A model generated the notes under the pieces. It searched no databases, was not told the origin of the DNA, and saw only the letters and a list, made by a program, of their open reading frames with translations. Positions 49,546 through 57,981 of a stretch of 64,000 nt of DNA are shown piece after piece. The DNA comes from Hymenobacter perfusus. GTDB taxonomy: Bacteria > Bacteroidota > Bacteroidia > Cytophagales > Hymenobacteraceae. A program made the position numbers and the translations under genes. Location: positions 115,590-179,589 of the forward strand of contig NZ_RWIU01000009.1 in assembly GCF_003944765.1 (NCBI RefSeq). The letters are read 5' to 3'. How positions within the stretch are numbered: position 1 is the first letter of the stretch; every line of letters begins with the position of its first letter.

Positions 49546-50961
49546 TTATTTTTCCTCTTCCTCGGGCGCGTCTTCCTTCAGGGCCGCTTTGTTGAGGCTC
49601 TTGGCATCCTTTATCACTACCATGGCCCCGTCTTTCAGGGTTTTGGACACGGCCCGGAACGGCCCGCTCACCACCTGGTCGCCGGACTGGATGCCGCTCA
49701 GGATTTCCATGTTCTGGAAGTCACTGATACCGGTTTTCACCGGCGTCATTACCGCTTTACCGTTCCGGATCAGGAATACCACTTCCTGCGCGTCGCCTTT
49801 GGGAGCGGGCTGGTCGGTTTTATCAGCTTGGGCATTGCTACCCCGGCTTACGCGCACGGCAGGCGTCGCACCTTTCTTATCCGCCGTCTGGGCGCTGTCG
49901 GAGCGGGTGGTTACGGCGGCCAGGGGCACGCTCAGCACGTTGGCTTTGCGGTTGGTGATGATGTCTACGGAGGCCGTCATGCCCGGGCGGAAGGGCACGA
50001 TGGTGCGGCCCTGCACCGTGCGCGTGAGCGTGCGGTACGACTCGGGCAGCAGCCGGATTTTCACCTCAAACTCCGTTACGGCTTCGGCCGTGAGGGCATC
50101 TTTGGCGGTGTTGGCAATGCTGGTCACTAGGCCCCGGAATTTCTGGTCCTGGCTGGCGTAGCTGTCTACTTCCACGTCCACTGAGTCGCCCAGGTCCACG
50201 TTGATGATGTCGTTTTCGTTCACGCTCACCCGCACCTCCATGTTGTTGAGGTTGGCAATGCGCATGATTTCGGTACCGGCCATCTGGGAGGTACCCACTA
50301 CCCGCTCACCTTTTTTCACGTTGAGCTTGCTGACGGTACCGCTTACGGGCGCGTAAATGGTGGTTTTATCGAGGTTGCGGCGGGCTTCCTCCAACCCGGC
50401 CTGGGCCGAGCGGACGCTGCTCTGGGTGGCGCGGATGTTCTGGCGGGCCGAGTTGATTTCCTCCTGCGAGGCATCGTAGGCAGCCTTGCTGGCCTCGTAA
50501 TCCGACTGCGAAATCACCTTCTGCTTAAACAGGGAGGCGTTACGGCGGTAGGTCAGCTCAGTCTGGCGGGCGGTGGCAATGAGCTGCTGGAGGCGGGCCT
50601 GGCTCTGGGCCACGTTGGCCTGCTGGGTGCCCACCACGGCGCTTTGCTGGCTCACCACGGCCTGGTAGTTATCGGGGCGGATGCGCAGCAGCAACTGGCC
50701 CTTCTTCACGGAGTCGCCTTCCTGCACGTATAGCTCGGTAATTTCGCCGGATACGTCGGGCGAAATCTTCACTTCCGTTTCGGGCTGCACCTTGCCGGAG
50801 GCGCTTACTTTCTCCACGATGGTAGCCGGCGCGGCGCGGGCGGCCAGCACCTCAGTGCCGGCCGGAGCCCCCACCAGGCCTTGCTTTTTGGCCACCACAA
50901 AGCCCACAATCAGGACCAGCAGCACGGCCAGCAGGATGAACAGGGTACGGTTGTTTTTCAT
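49546..50961 (-). CDS. Efflux periplasmic adaptor (MacA/HlyD type)
   Basis: 471 aa. An N-terminal hydrophobic anchor (F-I-L-L-A-V-L-L-V-L-I-V-G-F-V-V) leads to a lipoyl half (V-S-A-S-G-K-V-Q-P-E-T-E-V), a long coiled-coil hairpin, the second lipoyl half (Y-A-P-V-S-G-T-V-S-K-L) and a beta-barrel domain. The Lys/Gln/Asp-rich tail is near the C-terminus. It is an inner-membrane-anchored linker between a pump and TolC. Its TolC partner is 65 bp upstream, but no MacB or RND pump gene is in the visible operon. Confidence 0.93.
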   Translation of the reverse strand: MKNNRTLFILLAVLLVLIVGFVVAKKQGLVGAPAGTEVLAARAAPATIVEKVSASGKVQPETEVKISPDVSGEITELYVQEGDSVKKGQLLLRIRPDNYQAVVSQQSAVVGTQQANVAQSQARLQQLIATARQTELTYRRNASLFKQKVISQSDYEASKAAYDASQEEINSARQNIRATQSSVRSAQAGLEEARRNLDKTTIYAPVSGTVSKLNVKKGERVVGTSQMAGTEIMRIANLNNMEVRVSVNENDIINVDLGDSVDVEVDSYASQDQKFRGLVTSIANTAKDALTAEAVTEFEVKIRLLPESYRTLTRTVQGRTIVPFRPGMTASVDIITNRKANVLSVPLAAVTTRSDSAQTADKKGATPAVRVSRGSNAQADKTDQPAPKGDAQEVVFLIRNGKAVMTPVKTGISDFQNMEILSGIQSGDQVVSGPFRAVSKTLKDGAMVVIKDAKSLNKAALKEDAPEEEEK

Positions 50962-51026
50962 ATGCGGAATCTTGGGAGCTTGAGGTCAGGGCTGTCAGGA
51001 TGTGGCTTCGGAACGCCGGGCCACCA

Positions 51027-52538
51027 CTACAAACTAATTGGCCGGCCCTGGTAGAAGTCGAGCACTTTGCGGCGGAAGATAAACTCGTACTTGGCCTGAA
51101 TCATCGTCGATTCGGCGGCCGTGAGGTTGTTTTTGGCAATGTTGAACTCGGTGCCGTTGAGCAGGCCGTTGTTGAAGCGGATTTCGGCGTTGCGGTAGGC
51201 CGTCGTCAGGGCCTGCACCTGGCGGCGCGACGAAAGGTAGCGGCGCTGGGCGGCAATGGCATCGGCGTAGCTCTGCTGGATGGTCTGACGCAGCGTCAGG
51301 CGGGTTTGCTCGGCCCGCAGCTCCTGCTGCTGAATATTGATCTGGGCCCGCTGCACCGAAGTGCGGGTCTGTAGGCCGTTCAGAATTGGGATTTGCAGCG
51401 AGAACTGCATGTTCTTACCGATGTTGTCCTTGATCTGGGAGGTGAAGCTGGAGGGCAGCAACTCGGGAATGGCTTGCTTGGGCTGGAGCAGAAAGAACGA
51501 CGACGGCACCGGCTGACCGCCTATCGTCTGGAACACGGGCACCTGCACCGCGTCGGTGGAGTCGCCGTTGAACACCCGTGCCAGCCGCGACGAGGAAAAA
51601 CCCGTGAACACGCCCGCCCCGAAGGCCAGACGCGGGTAGTAGCCGCCCCGGGCAATATCGAGGCTGCGCTGGGCGGAGCGCACACGCAGGTCGGCGGCCT
51701 TGATTTCGGGCAGCAGGCTCTGGGCCGTCTGGTAAGTGCCGTCGGGGTCGGCCGCCAGCAAAGGCTCGTCGTCGGGGTCGGGCAGCGGGGGTACCTCAAT
51801 CTCGAAACCGGCGGGCGAGGGCAGGTTCAGCAGCTGCACGAGCGAGAGGCGGGCCAGATCACGCTGGTTCTGGGCCGTTACCACGTTTACTTCGTCGGAG
51901 GCCAACTGGGCCTGGCTGTCGAGCAGGTTGCTTTCCGCTACTGAGCCAGCCTTCAGCAGCTTCTGGGTGCGCTCAACCTGGCTCTGGGTGCTACTCACGC
52001 GCACCTCATTGGCGCGCACCAGCTCCTCGGCCAGCACCAGCTGCAGAAACGCCGAAGCCACGTTCAGCGACAAATCGTTGCGGGCCTTCTCAATATCGAG
52101 CACGCTGGCTTCGGAATCCAGCGCGTTACGCTTGACGGTATTGCGCAGCTGGAAGCCCGAAAACAGCGTCACCTGCGAGTTGGCCGAGAAGTTGTTGGAC
52201 CGGATAGTCTGACTCACGAAGTCGTTGGTGAGCGGGTCGATGCCGGTGCCGTAGTTCCAGGCCTGGGTGCCCGAGAGGTTGGCGGAGGGCAGCAGGGCAG
52301 CCCGGCTCTGGCGCAGCGTAGCGTTCTGCAGCTCAGCGGTAAGCTGTTGCTGGCGCACCGTCAGGTTGTTTTGCAGGGCATAATCCACGGCGCGCTGGAG
52401 CGTCCAGGGGCCGGTGGGCGCGGCGGCCGGCAGCGAGCCGGCGGGGGGCTGCCCCGGCGTGGAGGAGGGCGTCTGGGCCTGGGCCGGCCGCACCGCCAGC
52501 AGCCCCGAACTTAGCAGCAGCCAGTAAAAACGCTTCAT
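51027..52538 (-). CDS. TolC-family outer membrane efflux protein
   Basis: 503 aa. Signal peptide ending V-R-P-A-Q-A-Q, then a Pro-rich linker and two outer-membrane-efflux (OEP) repeats with long helices: A-L-Q-N-N-L-T-V-R-Q-Q-Q near the start and R-L-T-L-R-Q-T-I-Q-Q-S-Y-A-D-A near the end. Forms the trimeric outer-membrane channel. It precedes the adaptor gene on the same strand and would be the first gene of this operon. Confidence 0.94.
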   Translation of the reverse strand: MKRFYWLLLSSGLLAVRPAQAQTPSSTPGQPPAGSLPAAAPTGPWTLQRAVDYALQNNLTVRQQQLTAELQNATLRQSRAALLPSANLSGTQAWNYGTGIDPLTNDFVSQTIRSNNFSANSQVTLFSGFQLRNTVKRNALDSEASVLDIEKARNDLSLNVASAFLQLVLAEELVRANEVRVSSTQSQVERTQKLLKAGSVAESNLLDSQAQLASDEVNVVTAQNQRDLARLSLVQLLNLPSPAGFEIEVPPLPDPDDEPLLAADPDGTYQTAQSLLPEIKAADLRVRSAQRSLDIARGGYYPRLAFGAGVFTGFSSSRLARVFNGDSTDAVQVPVFQTIGGQPVPSSFFLLQPKQAIPELLPSSFTSQIKDNIGKNMQFSLQIPILNGLQTRTSVQRAQINIQQQELRAEQTRLTLRQTIQQSYADAIAAQRRYLSSRRQVQALTTAYRNAEIRFNNGLLNGTEFNIAKNNLTAAESTMIQAKYEFIFRRKVLDFYQGRPISL

Positions 52539-52681
52539 GGTGAATAAGTAGAGGGCTGATTAGGAAAGGAAGACAGGCCGACCGGTGGCCGGTGCCACCA
52601 AAGGTATCCGGCCGCGTTACCCGCCCGGACAGAAATCAACCAACCGCTGGAAAACCGCCGTTAACCGGCCGCCATCCGCCG

Positions 52682-53362
52682 TTAGTCGATGGTGGGAATA
52701 TAGGTAACGCGGTGCACCCAGCGCAACTGGCGCAGGTACTCCAGGGTAATATCGCGCAGGCTCGAATCGACTTCAATGAACTGCCGGGCCGCATCGTTTT
52801 TGCCCTTCCGGCTCACGAACATGGTGGCAATATTGCATTCATCGTGGGCAATAACGCTGGCAATGAAGGCGATGGAGCCGGGCACGTCGTCGGCATCGAG
52901 GATGAGCGTATGCAAAGAAGCGGAGAAATCCGACGGAAACCCATCCACCTCCACAATCCGGATAACTCCCCCACCCCGGCTCTGGCCAATAACCTCCACG
53001 GCCTGCCCCGTACGCTCGTTGCGCAGCTGCAGCTTAATGGTGTTGGGGTGCATGGTGGAGGCATTGCCCACGCCCTGAAACGTGTACTGCAACCCGGCTT
53101 CCTTGGCGTGGTCGAAGGCCTCACGGATGCGCACGTCGTCGGTGGGCATACCCAGCAGGCCCGCCACAATGGCGCGGTCGGAGCCGTGGCCCTCGTAGGT
53201 GCGGGCGAAGGAGTTGTAGAACGTGATGACGGCGTGCGTGGGCTGGCTGCCCAGAATGCGGATAGCGGCCCGCGCAATGCGCACCACCCCGGCCGTGTGC
53301 GAGGAGCTGGGCCCGATCATCACCGGCCCGATCATATCGAAAATGCTGGATTTCTCTGCCAT
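52682..53362 (-). CDS. sdaAB: L-serine ammonia-lyase, iron-sulfur type, beta domain
   Basis: 226 aa. Beta subunit of the 4Fe-4S L-serine dehydratase, which converts serine to pyruvate and ammonia. The start D-M-I-G-P-V-M-I-G-P-S-S-S-H-T-A-G is the family signature. A C-terminal ACT domain (V-D-G-F-P-S-D-F, H-T-L-I-L-D-A-D-D-V-P-G-S-I-A) is clear. The alpha subunit, with the cluster cysteines, is not in the window. Transcribed leftward; the 320-bp spacer to kynA runs the other way. Confidence 0.93.
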   Translation of the reverse strand: MAEKSSIFDMIGPVMIGPSSSHTAGVVRIARAAIRILGSQPTHAVITFYNSFARTYEGHGSDRAIVAGLLGMPTDDVRIREAFDHAKEAGLQYTFQGVGNASTMHPNTIKLQLRNERTGQAVEVIGQSRGGGVIRIVEVDGFPSDFSASLHTLILDADDVPGSIAFIASVIAHDECNIATMFVSRKGKNDAARQFIEVDSSLRDITLEYLRQLRWVHRVTYIPTID

Positions 53363-53565
53363 AAGCGGGGTAAAGGTAATTTTTAATGTGATTCAACATG
53401 TGCGCAATGGAAGCGGAATGTGATAAATGTGATTTGGAATGTACCGAATGCCGTGGGAAACGTGTCATTGCTTCGCTCCGCTCGCAAGAACACGTTCCAC
53501 TCATTCCCGCCCATTCATCCCCATTCCGCGCATTCAATCCGCATTCCCTTCCCACATTAAACCCC

Positions 53566-53573
53566 CATCTTTG
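53566..53573 (+). promoter_or_regulatory. -7-like box before kynA
   Basis: CATCTTTG differs from TAnnTTTG at the first base only and lies 27 bp before the ATG, but no TTG is present at -33. Confidence 0.3.
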
Positions 53574-53599
53574 CAGCCACCACCCTTTCCACCTCGCCT

Positions 53600-54577
53600 A
53601 TGACCGCCCCGCAACCTGAGCTGACGCCGGCCGTGCTGGAGCAGCTGCGCCGCCTGCAGCAACGCTACGCCGCCGACGACCAGGACCTGGCCGCCTACCT
53701 CGAAGGCCTCTACCACACCCGCTACCTGGGCTACTGGGACTATATTCAGCTGGATACGCTGCTGAGCCTGCAACGCCCGCTCACGACTATTCCCGACGAG
53801 CGGATCTTCATCATCTACCACCAGATTACGGAGCTGTACTTCAAGCTCTGCCTCTGCGAGTACGAGCAGCTGGGCGACCTGCCGGAGCCGACCTTGAAGG
53901 AAGTAGTGCTGCGCGTGGGCCGCATCAACCGCTACTTCGAGAACCTGATCGATTCGTTCGACGTGATGGTGGACGGTATGGATAAGCAGCAGTTTCTGGA
54001 GTTCCGGATGGCGCTGATGCCGGCCTCGGGTTTTCAGAGCGTGCAATACCGCATGATTGAGCTGGCCAGCACGGCCCTCACCAACCTCGTACCCGAGGAG
54101 CGGCGCCGCCTATTGGGCGAGGCCGCCGCCCACGACGAGCTGCTGGGTTGCATCTACTGGAAATCGGGGGCCACGGTGGTGGAAACCGGAGCCAAGGCCC
54201 TCACCCTGGTGGAATTTGAGAAGAAGTACGCCGGCCGCCTGCTGGAGCACGCCCGCGCCTTCGAGCACCGCAACCTGTGGGCCGTGGTGCAGCGCCTGCC
54301 CGCCGGCCCCGAAGGCCGGGAGCACCCACGCCTGCTGCACCAGCTCAAGCAGCTGGATGTGAACGTGAACGTGAACTGGCCCCTGATGCACTACAAATCG
54401 GCGGTACGCTACCTGGAGCGCCACCCCGACGCCATTGCGGCCACCGGCGGCACCAACTGGAAGCAGTACCTGCCTCCCAAGTTCCAACGCCGCATCTTCT
54501 ACCCCACCCTCTGGACCGCGCAGGAACTGGAAGACTGGGGCAAAGGCTGGGTAGAAAGCGTGCTGGGTGGCGGGTAA
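53600..54577 (+). CDS. kynA: Tryptophan 2,3-dioxygenase family protein
   Basis: 325 aa. This haem enzyme opens the indole ring of tryptophan to N-formylkynurenine, first step of the kynurenine pathway. Family blocks: Y-L-G-Y-W-D-Y-I-Q-L-D-T-L-L, F-I-I-Y-H-Q-I-T-E-L-Y-F-K-L (substrate-side His), and F-R-M-A-L-M-P-A-S-G-F-Q-S-V-Q-Y-R with the R-x-x-L-x-x-A/P-x-S-G-F-Q-S motif. The C-terminal helices include the proximal haem region. It lies alone between two terminators; no other kynurenine gene is adjacent. Confidence 0.93.
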   Translation: MTAPQPELTPAVLEQLRRLQQRYAADDQDLAAYLEGLYHTRYLGYWDYIQLDTLLSLQRPLTTIPDERIFIIYHQITELYFKLCLCEYEQLGDLPEPTLKEVVLRVGRINRYFENLIDSFDVMVDGMDKQQFLEFRMALMPASGFQSVQYRMIELASTALTNLVPEERRRLLGEAAAHDELLGCIYWKSGATVVETGAKALTLVEFEKKYAGRLLEHARAFEHRNLWAVVQRLPAGPEGREHPRLLHQLKQLDVNVNVNWPLMHYKSAVRYLERHPDAIAATGGTNWKQYLPPKFQRRIFYPTLWTAQELEDWGKGWVESVLGGG

Positions 54578-54605
54578 GCAACTCAACTCTACCTTTTACT
54601 ATATT

Positions 54606-54636
54606 CGGCGGGACTTCGGTCCTGCCGTTTTTATTT
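54606..54636 (+). terminator. Terminator after kynA with UUCG tetraloop
   Basis: 8-bp stem GGCGGGAC / GTCCTGCC (one G-T pair) closed by a C-TTCG-G tetraloop and followed by TTTTT, 29 bp after the stop. Confidence 0.92.
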
Positions 54637-54663
54637 AGCTCAGATTTTACTTTCTCTTACATT

Positions 54664-55653
54664 ATGCGAATCGGGCTTCTCCTGTGGATTTTATTCTTCC
54701 TGTCACCAAGCCTAACCTGGGCCCAGGCCCCTCCTACGCCCCAGCAGCTGGCACAGGCCCGCGGGACCAGCAATGAGGTGCCCATGTTTGGCGGACAACC
54801 GAAAACGCCGGAACAGCGCGCCGCCGACCAGCAGTTCATCGCCACCGCTCTGCAGCAACATGGCACTGCCCAGGCGGCGGCCCACGTCTATACTAATTTT
54901 GGATGGGGCTACCTTCAGCAGGGCAGCCCCGTGGTGGCCATTAAGCGGTTCAACCAGGCCTGGCTCCTGGATTCTACGCTGGCCGATGTGTACTACGGCT
55001 TCAGTGCCTGGCAGCAGCCTACCAACCCTACTGAGGCAGAGCGGCTGCGGCGGCTGGGTCAGCGCCACGATGCAAATAACCAGGCGCTGATTCGCTACTA
55101 CAGCAGTCTGGCCTACGGACAATCTTTGCGCCGGGACTACGCCGGTGCCCTGGCTACCAACGCGCAGATTCTGGCCCTGGATGCTCACCATGCCTTTGCC
55201 AACGGGCGCGCCGGGTTCTGGTACATGCAGCAGCAGGACACGGCCCGGGCTACTGACTACCTCACCCGCGCCATTCAGCTGAACCCGCGAGACTCCGTTG
55301 CTTTCCTGAACCGGGGCTGGGTGCGCTACGGGCAAAAGCGCTATACGGCTGCCATTGCCGATTTCACTGCCGCCGCCCGTATCAGTCCGCGCTATATTAC
55401 GGCCTACGCCAACCGGGCACTGGCGAATACGGAGGCCGGTAACTACGCCGCCGCCGTGGCCGACAATGAGCAGTGCCTGCAACTGGTACCACCCCGCGAC
55501 AAAGGCCAGTTTTACCGCACTATCGGGATGCTTAAACTGTGGTTGCACGACACGGCCGGGGCCTGCACAGCCTTCAGCCAGGCCCTCAACTGGGGCGATA
55601 CCCCGGCCGCCGAGCGGGAAATCCGCAAGCTCCAGAAGGAGAACTGCCGTTAG
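54664..55653 (+). CDS. Secreted tetratricopeptide repeat protein
   Basis: 329 aa from ATG 54664. Signal peptide M-R-I-G-L-L-L-W ... T-W-A-Q-A. At least six TPR units follow, with regular A-x-x-x-x-N-x-x-x-x-x-x-G-x-x-x-x-A spacing: examples are A-F-A-N-G-R-A-G-F-W-Y-M near residue 178 and A-Y-A-N-R-A-L-A-N-T-E-A-G-N-Y near residue 247. It acts as a protein-interaction scaffold; partner unknown. No catalytic domain. Confidence 0.9.
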   Translation: MRIGLLLWILFFLSPSLTWAQAPPTPQQLAQARGTSNEVPMFGGQPKTPEQRAADQQFIATALQQHGTAQAAAHVYTNFGWGYLQQGSPVVAIKRFNQAWLLDSTLADVYYGFSAWQQPTNPTEAERLRRLGQRHDANNQALIRYYSSLAYGQSLRRDYAGALATNAQILALDAHHAFANGRAGFWYMQQQDTARATDYLTRAIQLNPRDSVAFLNRGWVRYGQKRYTAAIADFTAAARISPRYITAYANRALANTEAGNYAAAVADNEQCLQLVPPRDKGQFYRTIGMLKLWLHDTAGACTAFSQALNWGDTPAAEREIRKLQKENCR

Positions 55654-55662
55654 CTTTAGTGA

Positions 55663-56214
55663 CTACTTTACCACAAAGCTCACCCGGATCTTCTCCCAGG
55701 CCAGCGTAACCTGCCCGGTGGCGCCGGTGGTAATGGTAAACCGCTCTACCGTCTGGGGGCTGGCTGCGGGCCGGGCTTGCACGCGCAGCACGTCATCGGC
55801 CGCCTGGTACTCGTAGGCACCCCATTGAGTGGCTGTTTTGTTGAAGATAATGGTCCACTCTTTTTCGGCAGGAATAGTAAACAAGGCGTATTTGCCGGCG
55901 GGCAGCGGCTGGCCCTGCACCGTCACATCCTGATTGATGGTAAACGTAGTGGCTTCATTGGCTCCCGTGCGCCATACCTGCCCGTAGGGCACCAGCCCCC
56001 CGAATACCGTCCGATCCTTGGCCGAAGGCCGGCTGTAGCTGATGGTAAGCGTGGCCCCACCGGGCACCCTGGTGGTAAGGGTAGCGGGCGGACTGGGGCG
56101 GCCGGGCTTGTCTGCCGGTTTCTGCTGATCGGAGCAGGCTATCAACGGCCCCAGGAAGAGCAGCAACAGCAGAAAAACTGAAAGACGCACCAGACGTGTA
56201 CGGATAAGGGGCAT
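55663..56214 (-). CDS. DUF2911 lipoprotein
   Basis: 183 aa. Lipobox-like leader ending P-L-I-A-C-S, then a DUF2911 domain: Y-S-R-P-S-A-K-D-R-T-V-F-G-G-L-V-P-Y-G-Q-V-W-R-T-G-A-N-E-A-T is the family hallmark, and K-Y-A-L-F-T-I-P and T-I-I-F-N follow. The function of the family is unknown; it is common in secreted Bacteroidota proteins. Convergent with the TPR gene, with 9 bp between. Confidence 0.92.
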   Translation of the reverse strand: MPLIRTRLVRLSVFLLLLLFLGPLIACSDQQKPADKPGRPSPPATLTTRVPGGATLTISYSRPSAKDRTVFGGLVPYGQVWRTGANEATTFTINQDVTVQGQPLPAGKYALFTIPAEKEWTIIFNKTATQWGAYEYQAADDVLRVQARPAASPQTVERFTITTGATGQVTLAWEKIRVSFVVK

Positions 56215-56605
56215 GGGAAACGGAAACGAAATAAAGGGCCGGGCAGCAGCCCGGGCGCGGGACCAGGAAGTTGGCCTATCAATAATTATACCCCAAGTTA
56301 GAGGTTAGGTTACTTTTGGCTGGTAACCTTTTGCCTCCAGCTGGTGCCCTGCCGAAGGCGGCTCCTGCTCTACCTTCCTGTATTTCCTCTTTTCTGCCTT
56401 CTTATGAAAGCTATTTCTGCTGCTGCCAGCTGCCTTTTTGTTGCCGGTTTCCTGGGGTTGAGCATCACTTCCTAATTTATCCGGCACCGATGATAGTTCC
56501 TGCTCTCAGGAGGCAGTAGGTTCGGTGGCGGTGGTGGGCGGGGCCCAAACCGGCACGGCTGGCACTCCCGTAGCCGTTACCGATACCGTCAGCATCAGCA
56601 ACGGC
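56215..56605. other. Intergenic region with lipoprotein relic and hairpin
   Basis: 391 bp. A small hairpin (GGTTAC / GTAACC) lies near 56308-56328; the rest contains the relic listed at 56404. No intact gene. Confidence 0.5.
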
Positions 56606-56612
56606 CTATTCC
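56404..56612 (+). pseudogene. Frameshifted N-terminus of a secreted lipoprotein
   Basis: From ATG 56404 the frame gives a good signal peptide (M-K-A-I-S-A-A-A-S-C-L-F-V-A-G-F-L-G-L) and stops within 23 codons. In a second frame from 56474 the sequence continues S-G-T-D-D-S-S-C-S, then G-G-A-Q-T-G-T-A-G-T-P-V-A-V-T-D-T-V-S-I-S-N-G-L-F. That is the usual start of a Bacteroidota lipoprotein beta domain. It ends as it meets the MFS gene on the other strand. A one-base frameshift and loss of the 3' part explain it. Confidence 0.6.
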
Positions 56613-57907
56613 GGGCTCATGCGGGAAGTGGTGCGGGTATCGGCCATGCGCCAGTACACCAGCAGCGACACAGCCGCGCAGGCCGTCACGTACCAGTAGA
56701 ACCAGGTTTCCACGCCGTGGTCTTTGGCCAGCAGCGCCAGGTATTCGGCGGAACCGCCAAAAATGGCCACGGTGAGGGCGTAGGGCAACCCGACGCCCAG
56801 GGCCCTGATTTCGGTAGGAAACAGCTCGGCTTTTACCACGGCATTGATGGAGGTATAGCCGCTTACCACTACCAGCGCCACCAACAATAGCCCAAAGGCC
56901 GCGCCGGGACTACCAGCCTGGCCCAGGGCCGTAAGCAGCGGCACGGTGAGCAGAGTGGCTCCCACCCCAAAAAACAGCAGCACCGGCCGCCGCCCAATCC
57001 GGTCCGACAGCGCGCCCATCAGCGGCTGAAAGAGGATAGCTACGCCCAGGGCCCCGAACGACACCAGGGTGGCCTGGCCTTTGGTGAAGCCGGTGGTATT
57101 TACCAGGAATTTCTGCACGTAGGTGGTGAACGTATAGAACACCACCGTGCCGCCCAGCGTGAGGCCGATTACCGTAAGCACCTCGCGCGGATGCTGCAGC
57201 AGTATCCGCAGCTGGCTGGGCCGGGCAGTGGCGGGCGGCCCGGTTTCCTGCCGGCTGAAAGCGTCGGTTTCTTCCATGGCCCGGCGCAAATACAGGGCCA
57301 CCAGCGCGGCAGCGGCCCCAATGGCAAACGGTACGCGCCAGCCCCAGGCATACAGCTCGGCCGGCGTGAGGAACTGCTGCAAACCCAATTGCACCAGCAA
57401 TGCCAGCAGTTGACCGGCAATGAGCGTGACGTACTGAAAGCTGGAGAAGAAGCCCCGGTTTTTAGCGTCGGCCATTTCGCTGAGGTAAGTGGCTGAGGTA
57501 CCGTACTCGCCGCCCACGCTCAGGCCCTGCAGTAGCCGGGCCAGCACCAGCAGCACCGGCGCGGCTACCCCAATCTGGCTGTAAGATGGCGTGAGGGCAA
57601 TAAGCAACGATCCGCCGCACATCAACAGCACCGAGGCCAGCAGCGCCGCCTTACGCCCGGCCCGGTCGGCATACACGCCCATAAGCCAGCCCCCCAGCGG
57701 CCGCATCAGAAAGCCCACCGCGAAAATGGCCGCCGAGTTGAGTAGCTGCGCCGTGAGGTTGCCCTTGGGGAAGAAAGCCGGCGCAAAATACAGGGCAAAG
57801 GCCGAGTACACGTACCAGTCGTACCACTCCACCAGGTTGCCCACCGAGCCGCTGAAAATGGACCGGATGCGTGAGGCCATGGTGCGGGGAACGGTGACGT
57901 GCGGCAT
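56606..57907 (-). CDS. MFS transporter, metabolite:H+ symporter type
   Basis: 433 aa, 12 transmembrane helices. The pattern near the N-terminus (N-L-V-E-W-Y-D-W-Y-V-Y-S-A-F-A-L-Y-F) and the G-x-x-x-D-R-x-G-R-K-x-x-L loop (D-R-A-G-R-K-A-A-L-L) place it in the MHS group (KgtP/ProP/ShiA-like). R-L-L-Q-G-L-S-V-G-G-E-Y-G-T follows. It couples proton entry to uptake of an organic acid or betaine-like solute. The first part (S-G-S-V-G-N-L-V-E) is complete, with start at 57907. Confidence 0.92.
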   Translation of the reverse strand: MPHVTVPRTMASRIRSIFSGSVGNLVEWYDWYVYSAFALYFAPAFFPKGNLTAQLLNSAAIFAVGFLMRPLGGWLMGVYADRAGRKAALLASVLLMCGGSLLIALTPSYSQIGVAAPVLLVLARLLQGLSVGGEYGTSATYLSEMADAKNRGFFSSFQYVTLIAGQLLALLVQLGLQQFLTPAELYAWGWRVPFAIGAAAALVALYLRRAMEETDAFSRQETGPPATARPSQLRILLQHPREVLTVIGLTLGGTVVFYTFTTYVQKFLVNTTGFTKGQATLVSFGALGVAILFQPLMGALSDRIGRRPVLLFFGVGATLLTVPLLTALGQAGSPGAAFGLLLVALVVVSGYTSINAVVKAELFPTEIRALGVGLPYALTVAIFGGSAEYLALLAKDHGVETWFYWYVTACAAVSLLVYWRMADTRTTSRMSPE

Positions 57908-57981
57908 AAAAACAGGGCAGATTGGGGAACGGAATACGAGCGTGGCGGCAACGCCGGGAAGCCGGCCTGCGCAAGAACAGC

